This document shows positions 1 to 9,067 of a stretch of 64,000 nucleotides of DNA, in pieces (position 1 is the stretch's first letter; each line of letters opens with the position of its first letter). Origin of the DNA: Acetobacter suratthaniensis (GTDB lineage Bacteria > Pseudomonadota > Alphaproteobacteria > Acetobacterales > Acetobacteraceae); contig NZ_JAFVMG010000009.1 of the NCBI RefSeq assembly GCF_017377745.1, positions 49,114 through 113,113 of the forward strand, written 5' to 3'. Made by a program: the position numbers and the translations under genes. Below the pieces are notes generated by a model. The model was not told where the DNA came from. It made no database searches and worked only from the letters and a program-made list of their open reading frames with translations.

Positions 1-606
1 TGCTGGAGGTTCTTCCAGCGTCTTGAGCAGCGCGTTGAAGGCATTGCGGGAGAGCATATGCACTTCGTCGATGATGAAGACCTTCATCCGCCCCTGCATG
101 GGCCGGAAACGTGTGGCTTCGATAATCTCGCGCACATCGTCCACCCCCGTGCGGGAGGCGGCGTCCATTTCCAGCACATCGGGGTGGCGGTCGGCCAGAA
201 TGGCCACGCAGTTGGGGCAGACACCGCACGGATCAGCCGTGGGGCCACCCTTGCCATCCGGCCCGGTGCAATTGAGCGCACGGGCGATAATACGCGCCGT
301 GGTGGTTTTGCCCACCCCGCGCACGCCTGTCAGCATGAAAGCATGCGCAACCCGCCCGAGCGCAAAAGCATTGCGCAGGGTGCGCACCATGGCTTCCTGA
401 CCGATCAGGTCATCAAAGGTGGTGGGGCGATATTTGCGGGCCAGAACCCGGTAGGGAGCGGGCGTACCAGATGCGGCAGGTGCTAACGGCTCGGCCACAG
501 GGGCTGACGGAGGGGAGGGGGCATCACCGAACAGACCGGGGCCTTCCGGTTCGGGGCTTGGAAGCCCTTCATCACCCGCGTGTGGGGCGTCTGTATCTTC
601 GCTCAT
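1..606 (-). CDS. dnaX: DNA polymerase III subunit gamma/tau, N-terminal part (runs off window)
   Basis: Encodes the clamp-loader ATPase subunit that loads the beta clamp and tethers replicative polymerase cores. The first 202 codons are in the window and the gene continues past the left edge. After an acidic, proline-rich leader of about 50 residues comes [18 protein letters not shown], then Walker A (GVRGVGKTT), a four-cysteine zinc module around PCGVCPNC, and the Walker B region IIDEVHML followed by LLKTLEEPP, all typical of DnaX. The start is the ATG at 604-606; the leader is longer than in E. coli. The SRP RNA gene lies 74 bp upstream on the same strand, an arrangement common in alphaproteobacteria. 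Confidence 0.95.
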   Translation of the reverse strand, partial: MSEDTDAPHAGDEGLPSPEPEGPGLFGDAPSPPSAPVAEPLAPAASGTPAPYRVLARKYRPTTFDDLIGQEAMVRTLRNAFALGRVAHAFMLTGVRGVGKTTTARIIARALNCTGPDGKGGPTADPCGVCPNCVAILADRHPDVLEMDAASRTGVDDVREIIEATRFRPMQGRMKVFIIDEVHMLSRNAFNALLKTLEEPPA

Positions 607-680
607 GGCCTGCCCGAAGAAAGAGTATGACACCTGCCAGTCAGGCTGGCCGCCACGCCACAAATGGCGGGAAACAGGGT

Positions 681-780
681 GGAAAGCCGGACAGTAACCC
701 GGATGAAACTCGTCATGGCTGCTTCCTTCCGGACCTGACCGGGTTGGCAAGGTATCCGTCCACCGCCGACTTTCCAAGGC
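681..780 (-). ncRNA. ffs: Signal recognition particle RNA, small 4.5S type
   Basis: The minus strand carries the near-invariant SRP domain IV block GGTCAGGTCCGGAAGGAAGC (around 719-739), which holds the GGAA tetraloop and the asymmetric internal loop bound by Ffh. The flanks pair: GGAAAGTCGG on one side with CCGGCTTTCC on the other, giving a single long hairpin of about 100 nt. The RNA acts with Ffh and FtsY in co-translational membrane targeting. It lies just upstream of dnaX on the same strand. The ends are estimated from the pairing and could move by several bases. Confidence 0.88.
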
Positions 781-901
781 CCGGTCTAGCACCAAAGCAC
801 CCGCCATGCCAAGGGCGTGCCTGCCGGGCGTGCTTGTTTCTTTACGCATGGCGTGATCACGGGCTAAAAAACGCAACACCATACCATACAGGTTCTGGAG
901 A

Positions 902-1381
902 ATGTTGCCCGTGTCTGGTTCGCATACCGCGCCTGTCGCTCAGCCTGCCGCCTGCCCGCCCGCAGGGCCGGCCCGCCACACCACCTGTCTGGCCTCCGTT
1001 CTGGCACTGGCGCTGGCCGCCCTGTTCTGCCTGCCCTCGGCCGCCCGGGCCGATGAGGACGGCGTGGCCCCACGGGATACGGAAGCCAATATCCTGCTGC
1101 ACAAAGAGCTGGCGGTACTGCACTTCAAGCCCGAAGCCTCCAGCAGTGCCTGTATTGATGCGCTCAAAGACCTGCACACCACGCAGGATGTGCTGAAAAA
1201 AGAACAGGACGACAACCGCACCCGCGACCTGAGCGTTGCTGAAGACGTGCTGGATTCCGATGTTGAAAATGCTTCCGAGCGCTGCGCATCCGATGCGCGC
1301 GCCCTGTGCATGGCCCCCAACCCAAGCCCCGCACTGGTTCACGCCTGCGAAGCCATAGACAGCCTGCCCGAGAACGACTGA
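902..1381 (+). CDS. Hypothetical secreted protein
   Basis: Function not recognised. The 159-residue product has an N-terminal stretch (about residues 28-50) with a hydrophobic core ending SAARADE, which looks like a signal peptide, so the mature part is probably periplasmic. The mature region is acidic and mostly helical in composition, with four spaced cysteines (in [22 protein letters not shown] and HACEAI) that could form two disulfides. The gene sits 23 bp before the sugar transporter and may share its transcript. The ATG at 902 has a GGAG too close to be a normal ribosome site, so the start is uncertain. Confidence 0.6.
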   Translation: MLPVSGSHTAPVAQPAACPPAGPARHTTCLASVLALALAALFCLPSAARADEDGVAPRDTEANILLHKELAVLHFKPEASSSACIDALKDLHTTQDVLKKEQDDNRTRDLSVAEDVLDSDVENASERCASDARALCMAPNPSPALVHACEAIDSLPEND

Positions 1382-1403
1382 CCCCACCCATGAACACCCC
1401 CGC

Positions 1404-2720
1404 ATGACCAGTCCGGCGGCTCTCACGCCTGCGCGCTCCGCCTGCCCGGCCGGTTCGTTCGGATGGGGGCCGCTGGTGTGCATGGCCGGGCTGTTTTTTG
1501 TTATCGGGTTTGCAACATGGCTCAACGGCCCGCTTATCCCGTTTGTGCAGGTTGCTTTTTCTCTTGATGATGTCAGCGCTTTTCTTGTTCCGCTGGTGTT
1601 CTATATCGCTTATGTCGTTTTTGCCCTGCCTGCGGGCCATCTGGCCACGCGGCAAGGCCCACACCGCACCCTGCCCTTGGCCCTTGGCAGCATGGCGCTG
1701 GGTATGGCCATAACCGGGGGCGGGCTGCATGCCGGGTTATACCCGCTGGCCCTGACCGGACTGCTGACACTGGGCGGCGGGCTGGCTTTGCTACAGGTGG
1801 CGGTCAATCCGTATGTTACCCTGCTTGGCCCGCATGCACGCGCGGCCCAGCGCATGGCCATTATGGGCGTGTGCAATAAGCTGGGCGGGATTGTCGCCCC
1901 GCTGGTGCTGGCCGGACTGGCCATGCACACCATGGACGGGCTGGCCGCAAGCCTGACAAACGCCCCCGATGCCGCCACCCGCACAGCCCTGCGCGCGCAG
2001 GCACTTGATACGCTGGCATGGCCCTATCTGGGCATGGCGGGCGTGCTGGCCACCGCCGCATTGGGCATGGCCCGCGCCCACCTGCCCGACCTCAGACCCA
2101 GCCCCCCGCAGGCCCGCCCCCACACGACAAGACAGCCGCTTTCCGCCCTGCCACCCCGCGCCTTTCTGGGAGCTGGAGCGATGTTTCTGTATGTCGGGGT
2201 TGAGGTTCTGGCAGGCGATGCCATCGGCACCTATGCACGGGCAAGCGGATTACCCCTGAACCAGTCAGGTTTTTTTACCGCGCTGACCCTTGGCTGCATG
2301 CTGGCGGGGTATCTGTGCGGGCTGGCTCTCATTCCCCGCCGCATCTCACAGGAACGCTATCTTTTGCTGTGCTGCGCCGCAGGGGCAGGGCTGGCGCTAC
2401 TGGCCTGCGCAACACAAGGCTATGCCTCGGTTATCTGTCTTGGCCTGTTCGGCTTTGCAAACGCCATGATTTTTCCGTCTCTTTTTCCTATCCCCCTGCG
2501 GGGCCATGCAGCGGAGAGCGCACGCATATCGGCCCTGCTGGTCATGGCCTATAGCGGGGGAGGGATCATGCCGCAGGTGTTCATTCATCTTGCCGCACGT
2601 ATCGGCTTTCATCCAGCACTAGCGCTGGTCAGCCTGCCATCCTATCTGCTGATCGCGCTGTATGGCTGGTATTTTTCGCGCCCTGCCCCCAGCGCCCTCA
2701 TGGAACAGGCTCCCTCATGA
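1404..2720 (+). CDS. nagP: MFS sugar transporter, FucP/NagP type (probable N-acetylglucosamine importer)
   Basis: A 438-residue polytopic membrane protein with about 12 hydrophobic segments. The N-terminal GLFFVIGFATWLNGPLIPF and the later GGGLALLQVAVNPYVTLLG are typical of the FHS (fucose/glucose/galactose:H+ symporter) branch of the major facilitator superfamily. The stop overlaps the nagA start by 4 bp (ATGA), so the two are translationally coupled, and the substrate is most likely N-acetylglucosamine. This assignment comes from context; the fold family is clear but the sugar is inferred. No phosphotransferase components or regulator are seen nearby. Confidence 0.82.
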   Translation: MTSPAALTPARSACPAGSFGWGPLVCMAGLFFVIGFATWLNGPLIPFVQVAFSLDDVSAFLVPLVFYIAYVVFALPAGHLATRQGPHRTLPLALGSMALGMAITGGGLHAGLYPLALTGLLTLGGGLALLQVAVNPYVTLLGPHARAAQRMAIMGVCNKLGGIVAPLVLAGLAMHTMDGLAASLTNAPDAATRTALRAQALDTLAWPYLGMAGVLATAALGMARAHLPDLRPSPPQARPHTTRQPLSALPPRAFLGAGAMFLYVGVEVLAGDAIGTYARASGLPLNQSGFFTALTLGCMLAGYLCGLALIPRRISQERYLLLCCAAGAGLALLACATQGYASVICLGLFGFANAMIFPSLFPIPLRGHAAESARISALLVMAYSGGGIMPQVFIHLAARIGFHPALALVSLPSYLLIALYGWYFSRPAPSALMEQAPS

Positions 2721-3820
2721 CAGACCTTTCCGGCCACCTTGTCCTACCTGATCGTATTCTGCCCGGACGGCTGACATTTACCGACCGGCTGGCGGATATA
2801 ACCCCCTGTACGCAGGCCCCCGACCGCTACATTCTGCCCGGCTTCATTGACGGGCATATTCATGGTGGCGATGGCGCGGATACTATGGACGGTGTGGCCG
2901 CCATTGGCACGCTGGCACGTTTTCATGCCCGCCACGGCACCACCACCCTGCTGCCCACCACCATTACCCGTCCGTGGCCCGAAGTCCTGTCGGCCCTGCA
3001 TGCCATTGCCGAAGTCACAGGCCAGACCATCGACAATGGCCCGTTTATTGCTGGCGCACATCTGGAAGGGCCGTTTGTCAGCCCGCACCGACTGGGCGCA
3101 CAGCCCCCCCACACGCTGGAACCCACAGCCGCGCGAGTGGCCGAAGCACTGGCCCCCGGCTGCGTGCGTGTGGTGACACTGGCCCCCGAACTGCCCCATG
3201 CGGCAGAGGCCATGGCCAGCTTTGCCCGTGCGGGCGTGTGTGTAAGCCTTGGCCACACCACCGCCAGTTACGAGCAGGCCAGCAACGCCGTGTGCCTGAT
3301 CTGTGCCGCAGGCGGCACGGCGGGGGGGACACATCTGTTCAACGCCATGCCGGGCATAGAAAGCCGCCGCCCCGGCCCGGTTGCCGCCCTGATGTGCAGC
3401 GATGCCTATGCGGAAATGATTTTTGACACCCATCACGTCCATCCCGGCACGTACCGTCTGGCACAAAAAGTCATGCCTGACCGGCTTGTTTTCGTAACAG
3501 ACGCCATGCAGGCCGCAGGCCTGCCCGATGGGCCAAGCCAGCTTGGCGGGCAGGCTGTCATGGTGCGCGATGGCACCGCCCGCCTGCCCGATGGCGCACT
3601 GGCAGGCAGCGTGCTGACACTGGATGCCGCCCTGCGTAACGCCGTGCAGGCAGGCACCGGACTGGTGGAAGCCACGGCCCTGCTCACCGCCAACCCCGCA
3701 CGCTATCTTGGCCTGACAGACCGGGGTGCACTCCAGACCGGCCTGCGGGCTGATCTGGTCGTGCTGTCTGCTGATTTGCAGGTCGAGCAGGTCTGGGTTG
3801 GTGGGTGCCGCATTGTCTAG
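2717..3820 (+). CDS. nagA: N-acetylglucosamine-6-phosphate deacetylase
   Basis: Amidohydrolase that removes acetate from GlcNAc-6-P, feeding amino-sugar recycling or catabolism in the cytoplasm. The 367-residue product shows the metal site FIDGHIHGG near residue 48, HLEGPF (about residue 116), SLGHTTASY, THLFNAMPG, and the catalytic aspartate in FVTDAMQAAG, matching family length and order. It overlaps the upstream transporter by 4 bp. No nagB or GlcNAc kinase is present in the window, so the kinase step must be encoded elsewhere. The gene converges on fecA with a repeat element between them. Confidence 0.93.
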   Translation: MTDLSGHLVLPDRILPGRLTFTDRLADITPCTQAPDRYILPGFIDGHIHGGDGADTMDGVAAIGTLARFHARHGTTTLLPTTITRPWPEVLSALHAIAEVTGQTIDNGPFIAGAHLEGPFVSPHRLGAQPPHTLEPTAARVAEALAPGCVRVVTLAPELPHAAEAMASFARAGVCVSLGHTTASYEQASNAVCLICAAGGTAGGTHLFNAMPGIESRRPGPVAALMCSDAYAEMIFDTHHVHPGTYRLAQKVMPDRLVFVTDAMQAAGLPDGPSQLGGQAVMVRDGTARLPDGALAGSVLTLDAALRNAVQAGTGLVEATALLTANPARYLGLTDRGALQTGLRADLVVLSADLQVEQVWVGGCRIV

Positions 3821-3831
3821 ACGGTTAGCCT

Positions 3832-3942
3832 AAAACAACCGCCTGATAAGACATGATAAAAGTTTTTTGGTGCTGACTTTTTTCAAAAAAGGCGATGGGC
3901 TTTGAAGCTTTTATAACTTTACAGCCTTGTGAAAGCAGGCTT
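3832..3942. repeat. Dispersed intergenic repeat, copy A
   Basis: This AT-rich segment fills the gap between the convergent nagA and fecA genes. It aligns along about 110 bp with a second copy at 46896-47011. Both begin AAAACAACC, continue through CTG(G)ATAAGA and then GATAAAAGTTTTTTGG (one T fewer in copy B), and end with AGCCTTG, GAA and a CTTT-rich tail. Copy A has a partial inverted repeat (CTTTTTTCAAAAAAGG at about 3877-3892) that could act as a bidirectional terminator. No coding potential was seen. Confidence 0.72.
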
Positions 3943-6459
3943 TCAGAACGTAATCCTGCTGCCAAGCTGGAACGTTCTGCCCGGTGCCACCTCACGCCCC
4001 CACGGGCTGGTGTCCATGCCACGGAAATAATAGCGTTCATCAGCAAAGTTCATGATCGCCAGTGAAAGATCGAGCTTTGTGCCATCAGAACGCAAGGGAA
4101 TGGTGTGCGTAACCTGCGCATTGAAAACGACATAACCCGGCACACGCCCGACCGAGCCGGTTGCGTTTTCATTCTTGGTGTTGGCCGCATCGGTATAAGA
4201 GCGCGAAAACCAGAACCCGTTCAGGTTAAAGCGTGTCTGCCCCCATTTATAGGTCGCGCCAGCGGAAGCCTGATGTTTGGACGTATACGGCACGACATTG
4301 CCCTTATAGGCACCATTAAGCTGCCGGGCATCAAGAAAGGAATATGCGGCATTGAAGGACAGCGCAGGCAGGCTTTTCAGCGCCCAGTCACCCGAGAATT
4401 CAATACCCTGATACCGCGTGCCCCCCAGATTGATATACCCGCCCGGCGTACCCAGCGTGGGGCTGATGATCGTGCTGTCATATTCAATCTGGTTACCAAA
4501 ATCGATCCGGTAGAAAGTCAGCGCCAGAGTGGTATAGCGATTGGGGAACCAGCGGCCACCAAATTCGTAATTCCATGCTTTTTCAGTATCAAGCTTGTTG
4601 CCGTAAATGATTTCCGTTGATTGCGCCGGACGCATGGATTTCTGTGCATCGAAGAAGACATAGCCCGTTTTGCCAATGGAGTAGCCAAGGGTTACGCCGG
4701 GCAGAATGTCGCGCGTGCCATTGCCTTCTTTCTGCCCCGTAGCGGTGTTGACGTAACTCTGGTCAACATGCTCGAACCTGAAACCGGGCGTGAACGTCAG
4801 CCGGTCATTCAGGAAACCCATTTTATCGCTAATGAATGTTGACCATGCCGCCGTATTGAACCGCCAGTCCCTGAAGGATGTCCACGGCCCGGATGGAAGG
4901 GCCTGCCGGTTAACCATGTAGTGAATATCCTCACTGACATAACGCGCCCCAAAAGCGAATTCATGCGATACCCCCCATGCCTTGGTACGCAGGGTCATTT
5001 GTGGCTGCACACCATAAACCGTGAAATCACGTGGGGAGTTCTGCAAACGCTGGGCTGGTAAGTCTGAACGCCATGTTTCAGAGGAAGACAGGCGCATGCC
5101 GTTTGTAAAGCTACGGCTGGCTTCATCGGCAAAAAAGGTCAGGGTCGCCTGACCGCCGGTTATCCCTTTCCAGCGGTGCATGTCATGCTGGGCAACAAGA
5201 CTGCCACGATAGGTAGAGCCTGACATGGAGTCGTAATTACGTGTGCTCTGGAAAGGATTTTTCTTGTAATCAGCGGGAGACAATGCGCCGGGCATGTCTA
5301 TATCCGCCTCGTAATCGGCAAAGTCTGTTCGGATACGGTCATTATCCGTAATGGCATATTCGGTACGCAGCCGCAGGTTACGCACATTGGCCGCGCTATG
5401 GCTATCACGGAACTGGTTGCCATTTTGAAAATTGGCATCAAGCTGCACGCCAAAACGCCGGGTCAGCTTACCGCCGGTGCTAAAGTCGGTATTGGCGAGA
5501 ACATGACCATTGTTACCCGCGATCTGCAGCCGCTCTCCAATGCTGGTCGTCCATTTTTCAGGAATGGGCCGACTGACAATATTAATCACGCCCCCCATGT
5601 TGTTGGGGCCATATTGCAGGGCGGCCCCACCCCGCACCACGTCAATATGGTCCACCATGTCCATGGTCATGGGGAACATGGATACGCTGGTCTGCCCGTA
5701 TGGGGCGAGCGCTAAAGGAATACCATCTTCAAGAATCTGCACACGCCCGCTTCGGCTTTCGTAAAGGCCACGCATCTGGATCTGGGGAAGGGCGCCGGTT
5801 CCGGTTTCGTCAAAAATCTTGATGCCGGGAATACGCTGCAAGGCGTCATCAATCGAGCGTACGGCATGTTCATGCAGATCAGCACTGCTGATAACCGTGC
5901 GGCTACCCGCATAGTGCCGCTGCCCATAACGGCTGGCATTACCAATAACATCGCCCTGCACAAGAATATGTTCCTGTTCACGCGATTCAATGCCCATATC
6001 CCGCGTGGGGGCCATGGCCTGCGCCCCGCGTGCCGGGGAAGCCACCGCTGAGGCCGCCACCAGTTGATAGGCCGCAGGCCCGGCAGGCTGAAAAGTCAGC
6101 CCGCTGCCAGACAAAAGCTGGGCAAGAGCCTGCTGGCGGGTCATTGTACCCTTCACACCGGGGGAGAGCCTGTGCTCAAGAGCGGCCCCACCCGAGGCAA
6201 TCTGTACATGCGCCTGACGGCTGAAGGCAAACAGCGTATCGGCCAGAGCGCCCGGCGGAATACGGAAAGTCTCTACATCAGGCATGGCCTGCTGCGCGGC
6301 GGCCTGACCTGCGCCTGACAGGCTCAGGGCAGTCAGGGCAGAGGCAAGGCCGAGTGCCTGCAACGCGCAGGCACGCCGATTTCTGGGGAAAGCTGTCACA
6401 CGCATTGCGAGAAAATCATCCTGTTCCGGGTCATGTGTGCGAATGGATCGCAGTTGCAT
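3943..6459 (-). CDS. fecA: TonB-dependent ferric-siderophore/citrate receptor with signalling domain (FecA type)
   Basis: Outer-membrane gated beta-barrel for ferric chelate import, 838 residues. After a signal peptide (ending near GQAAAQQA) there is an STN signalling domain (FRIPPGALADTLFAFSRQ to GSGLTFQ), the part that contacts FecR in the periplasm. A plug domain follows (SIDDALQRIPGIKIFD, QIQMRGLYESR, VVRGGAALQYGPNNMGGVIN), then a barrel ending in the aromatic-terminated GSRITF. It is the last gene of a fecI-fecR-fecA cassette on the minus strand. The substrate cannot be told from sequence. A start at the ATG of MRVTAFP (6405) is an alternative and gives a more usual signal-peptide length. 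Confidence 0.9.
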   Translation of the reverse strand: MQLRSIRTHDPEQDDFLAMRVTAFPRNRRACALQALGLASALTALSLSGAGQAAAQQAMPDVETFRIPPGALADTLFAFSRQAHVQIASGGAALEHRLSPGVKGTMTRQQALAQLLSGSGLTFQPAGPAAYQLVAASAVASPARGAQAMAPTRDMGIESREQEHILVQGDVIGNASRYGQRHYAGSRTVISSADLHEHAVRSIDDALQRIPGIKIFDETGTGALPQIQMRGLYESRSGRVQILEDGIPLALAPYGQTSVSMFPMTMDMVDHIDVVRGGAALQYGPNNMGGVINIVSRPIPEKWTTSIGERLQIAGNNGHVLANTDFSTGGKLTRRFGVQLDANFQNGNQFRDSHSAANVRNLRLRTEYAITDNDRIRTDFADYEADIDMPGALSPADYKKNPFQSTRNYDSMSGSTYRGSLVAQHDMHRWKGITGGQATLTFFADEASRSFTNGMRLSSSETWRSDLPAQRLQNSPRDFTVYGVQPQMTLRTKAWGVSHEFAFGARYVSEDIHYMVNRQALPSGPWTSFRDWRFNTAAWSTFISDKMGFLNDRLTFTPGFRFEHVDQSYVNTATGQKEGNGTRDILPGVTLGYSIGKTGYVFFDAQKSMRPAQSTEIIYGNKLDTEKAWNYEFGGRWFPNRYTTLALTFYRIDFGNQIEYDSTIISPTLGTPGGYINLGGTRYQGIEFSGDWALKSLPALSFNAAYSFLDARQLNGAYKGNVVPYTSKHQASAGATYKWGQTRFNLNGFWFSRSYTDAANTKNENATGSVGRVPGYVVFNAQVTHTIPLRSDGTKLDLSLAIMNFADERYYFRGMDTSPWGREVAPGRTFQLGSRITF

Positions 6460-6531
6460 GACACCCAGACGCTTCCCGTGCGGACTTTTCCTGTCCGGTG
6501 ATGATTTTTTTTAAAATAAAAAACCGCCGTG

Positions 6532-7524
6532 TCAGGAACGGCTGATAACCGTCAGCCAGCGCGACAGGCGGCGCACCTGCCCGCCATGCTGCCTGACCGC
6601 GAGTTGCAGCGCCTCTGCCGGGTGGTGCAGGTCATACACCCCGCTGACAGTCTGCTGGCCCAGCGCCTTGTCCAGCACCACAATATAGCCCGGCTGCCAA
6701 GGGCGCATGGCCTCAACCAGTGCGCTTATGCTGGTGTTTTCAACCATCAGCAGGCCCTCGCTCCACAAACCGACCCGACCGGGCAGCCCCTCCCCACGCT
6801 GGACAGACTGCCCGGCCACGCGCACCCATGCACCGGGGCCAAGCTCCAGCGCCGTCTGCGGCCCGTCTGTGGTTTCAACCCGGCTGGCCCCCTCGCGCAC
6901 GGCAACGCTGGCCCCCTGCGCTGTACGGGCCACATCAAACACCGTGCCAATATCGGTGGCTGTCACCGCACCCGCTTTGACACGGAAAGGCCGGGCCGGA
7001 TCATGCCGCACGGTAAACAGCGCTTCGCCCTGCAACAGGGTAATCGTGCGCCCGCCCCCTGCGGACTCGACCCTGATCGCACTCAGCGGAGCGAGCAGGA
7101 TGGATGAACCATCCGCCAGTTGCACGGTACGGGTCTGGGCTACGGGGGCATACTGATCAGCCTGCCAGCGCAGGGGCAGATTAAATCCGTAAACAAGGCC
7201 CGCCACACAGGCAGCCATGCCAACAGCCAGCGCGGCAGCAGCCTTACGCCCGTAGACCCGGCGCGGCCTGACAGGCCGGGAGGAAAGGGAGGCCCTAACG
7301 GTTTGGGGCGTTTGCAGCCCTGCCGCACTGGCATGCCCGGCAGTCTCTGCCATCCGGCTCATGGCCCCAGCCGCACGGGTTACACTGGCCCATGCCTGCT
7401 CATGTGCGGGAGCCTGCGCCCGCCAGACCTCAAATTGAGCTTTCAGGCTTTCATCCTGCGGGTTTTCACGCAGTTGAATAAACCAGACAGACGCCGCCTG
7501 CCGGGGAGACTGCCCCGCCGTCAT
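6532..7524 (-). CDS. fecR: FecR-family anti-sigma / sigma regulator
   Basis: Inner-membrane protein that relays receptor occupancy to the ECF sigma factor. The 330-residue product has the cytoplasmic DUF4880 region (ASVWFIQLRENPQDESLKAQFEVW), one membrane segment (AAAALAVGMAACVAGLVYGF, about residues 93-112), and a periplasmic FecR domain (RTVQLADGSSILLAPLSAIRV, LLQGEALFTV, FDVARTAQGASVAVREG). The C-terminal part, which would bind the STN domain of FecA, is complete. The ATG at 7524 follows a purine-rich GGTGGGGCGGG and was preferred over an upstream start. The gene lies between fecI (113 bp upstream) and fecA (72 bp downstream). Confidence 0.9.
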   Translation of the reverse strand: MTAGQSPRQAASVWFIQLRENPQDESLKAQFEVWRAQAPAHEQAWASVTRAAGAMSRMAETAGHASAAGLQTPQTVRASLSSRPVRPRRVYGRKAAAALAVGMAACVAGLVYGFNLPLRWQADQYAPVAQTRTVQLADGSSILLAPLSAIRVESAGGGRTITLLQGEALFTVRHDPARPFRVKAGAVTATDIGTVFDVARTAQGASVAVREGASRVETTDGPQTALELGPGAWVRVAGQSVQRGEGLPGRVGLWSEGLLMVENTSISALVEAMRPWQPGYIVVLDKALGQQTVSGVYDLHHPAEALQLAVRQHGGQVRRLSRWLTVISRS

Positions 7525-7638
7525 ACCCGCCCCACCGCCAGCAGGCACCGCACGACAAACAGCCGGGCCACAGAACAACACGGAGTGAAAAAAGCCGGAA
7601 ACCCACCGACATCATGCACAGACATGCCGCGCAGAATT

Positions 7639-8169
7639 TCAGCGCGGGCAGGCACGGTCAAGCTCCTCTGCGCAGTCAGCCAGTCCGCTGGCAATGAGTG
7701 CCTGAGCAAAGGAAACCGAAATATCCAGATGTGCGGCAATATCCTTCAGCTTCCTGTTTTCAAAATGATACATCCGCACCGCTGTCGCCTGACGGGGCGG
7801 CATGGCGCTGATCAGCCCTGTAAGGCGCTCCATTTCAAGTCGGGCCATCACCACCTCTTCAGGCGAGGGCTGATCGGCTGGCAAAATCTGCTCAAGACTG
7901 TCCGTATCGAGCGCGGACTCGGCCTGCCGCCTGCGCCGCCGTAGGTTACTGACAAACAGGTTGCGGATAACCGCCCGCAGATAAAGAAAGGGCGAGGCCA
8001 CGCTCTCGGGCGGGCTGCCATCGGTCAGGCACCAGGCTTCCTGCACCAGATCTTCCGCATCGGCGCGGTCACCGGTCAGCTTTCTGGCGTAGGACAGCAG
8101 GTGGCCATAGCTCCGCTCAAAGACATCGGCATGTTTCTGTCTTTGCGGGTGGGCAGGGAGCGGAGGCAT
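7639..8169 (-). CDS. fecI: ECF RNA polymerase sigma factor, FecI type
   Basis: A 176-residue extracytoplasmic-function sigma factor that should direct transcription of the downstream receptor gene. Region 2 is seen as YGHLLSYARKLTGDRADAED with LVQEAW, then FLYLRAVIRNLFVSNLRRRRR. Region 4 is seen as ISAMPPRQATAVRMYHFENRKLKDIAAHLDISVSFAQALI, the helix-turn-helix that reads the -35 element. It is the first gene of fecIRA, and a Fur-like operator overlaps the promoter zone just upstream, implying iron repression. Confidence 0.92.
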   Translation of the reverse strand: MPPLPAHPQRQKHADVFERSYGHLLSYARKLTGDRADAEDLVQEAWCLTDGSPPESVASPFLYLRAVIRNLFVSNLRRRRRQAESALDTDSLEQILPADQPSPEEVVMARLEMERLTGLISAMPPRQATAVRMYHFENRKLKDIAAHLDISVSFAQALIASGLADCAEELDRACPR

Positions 8170-8182
8170 GCCTGATTTATAT

Positions 8183-8204
8183 ACAAATGAGAATACTTTG
8201 CAAT
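8183..8204. promoter_or_regulatory. Putative Fur box upstream of fecI
   Basis: The sequence ACAAATGAGAATACTTTGCA contains the TGAGAAT core and an imperfect CAAA...TTTG inverted arrangement typical of ferric uptake regulator sites. It lies 14-35 bp before the fecI start, where a repressor would block initiation. The match is by eye only. The neighbouring AT-rich stretch probably holds the -10 and -35 elements. Confidence 0.5.
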
Positions 8205-8223
8205 TAAGACTCGCCGCTATCCG

Positions 8224-8646
8224 CTAGCCTGCTGGTTTGACCCGCTCGAAAACCAGCATCCCCGCCAGCATGGCCGCCGTAAACACACAGCCCTGCCATA
8301 CCCCCGCCCCGACAGAAGCCACCGCCGGGCCGGGGCAAAACCCCGCCATGCCCCAACCTAAACCGAACAGGCAACTCCCCAGCACCAATGGCGCATCAAT
8401 CCGGGTGGCGGTGGGCAGGGCAAAAGCCTCATCCAGCATAGGCCGTTTCAAGTGCCGCGCCAGCCTGACACCGGCAAACGCCACACATACAGCCCCCCCC
8501 AGCACAAACATCAATGCCGGATTCCACACCCCCGCCACATCCAGAAAAGCCAGAACCCGCGCAGGGTCGAGCATGCCCCCAAGGATCAGGCCAAGGCTGA
8601 ACACCAGACCGCAGGCAAACGCCGCAACAGACCGTAAAACCGCCAT
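8224..8646 (-). CDS. DUF6691 / YeeE-YedE-type sulfur transport subunit
   Basis: A 140-residue membrane protein with about four hydrophobic segments. The motifs LILGGMLDPARVLAFLD near the start and GLGWGMAGFCPGPAVAS near the end are the hallmark of the small partner of YeeE/YedE-type transporters, which move thiosulfate or related reduced sulfur through the membrane. The cysteine in FCPGPA is a family residue thought to handle the sulfur species. The ATG at 8646 gives this length and lies 4 bp from the upstream partner gene. It forms an operon with that gene and the ArsR-family regulator. Confidence 0.85.
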   Translation of the reverse strand: MAVLRSVAAFACGLVFSLGLILGGMLDPARVLAFLDVAGVWNPALMFVLGGAVCVAFAGVRLARHLKRPMLDEAFALPTATRIDAPLVLGSCLFGLGWGMAGFCPGPAVASVGAGVWQGCVFTAAMLAGMLVFERVKPAG

Positions 8647-8650
8647 GCCG

Positions 8651-9067
8651 CTATCTCCATCCCGCCAGATGGAACACGGTTGCAACCAGCACCCCCGTGC
8701 CCAGAAAACACCCCACCGCCACCAAGGAACGCGGCGAAAGCCGTGCAAGCCCCATCACCCCATGCCCGCTGGTGCAGCCACTCCCCATGCGGGTGCCAAA
8801 CCCCACCACAAACCCCGACACCACCAACACTGGCCATGAAGCCTGCACATGCACGGCAGGCCATAGCCCCGTAAGCAGACGCCACACACCCGGCCCCACC
8901 ATCAGCCCGGCCAGCAGGGCCGCCCCCGGCCAGATCTGCCGTCCCGCGAGCACACGCCCCATAATGCCGCTGATGCCCGCAATACGCCCGTCAAACAGCA
9001 GATAGGCACTACAGGCCAGACCGATCAGCACACCCCCCGCAAGGCTGGGGCCGTATTGCGCCATCAT
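8651..9067 (-). CDS. YeeE/YedE family sulfur transporter subunit
   Basis: A 138-residue inner-membrane protein with four or five hydrophobic segments. It begins with SLAGGVLIGLACSAYLLFDGRIAGISGI and carries the diagnostic GFGTRMGSGCTSGHGVMG, whose cysteine is conserved in the family. Together with the following small subunit it makes a split version of the YeeE/YedE fold. The start overlaps the end of the ArsR-family regulator by 4 bp, which indicates co-transcription and coupling. The likely substrate is thiosulfate or a persulfide-related anion; this is inferred from the family. Confidence 0.88.
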   Translation of the reverse strand: MMAQYGPSLAGGVLIGLACSAYLLFDGRIAGISGIMGRVLAGRQIWPGAALLAGLMVGPGVWRLLTGLWPAVHVQASWPVLVVSGFVVGFGTRMGSGCTSGHGVMGLARLSPRSLVAVGCFLGTGVLVATVFHLAGWR

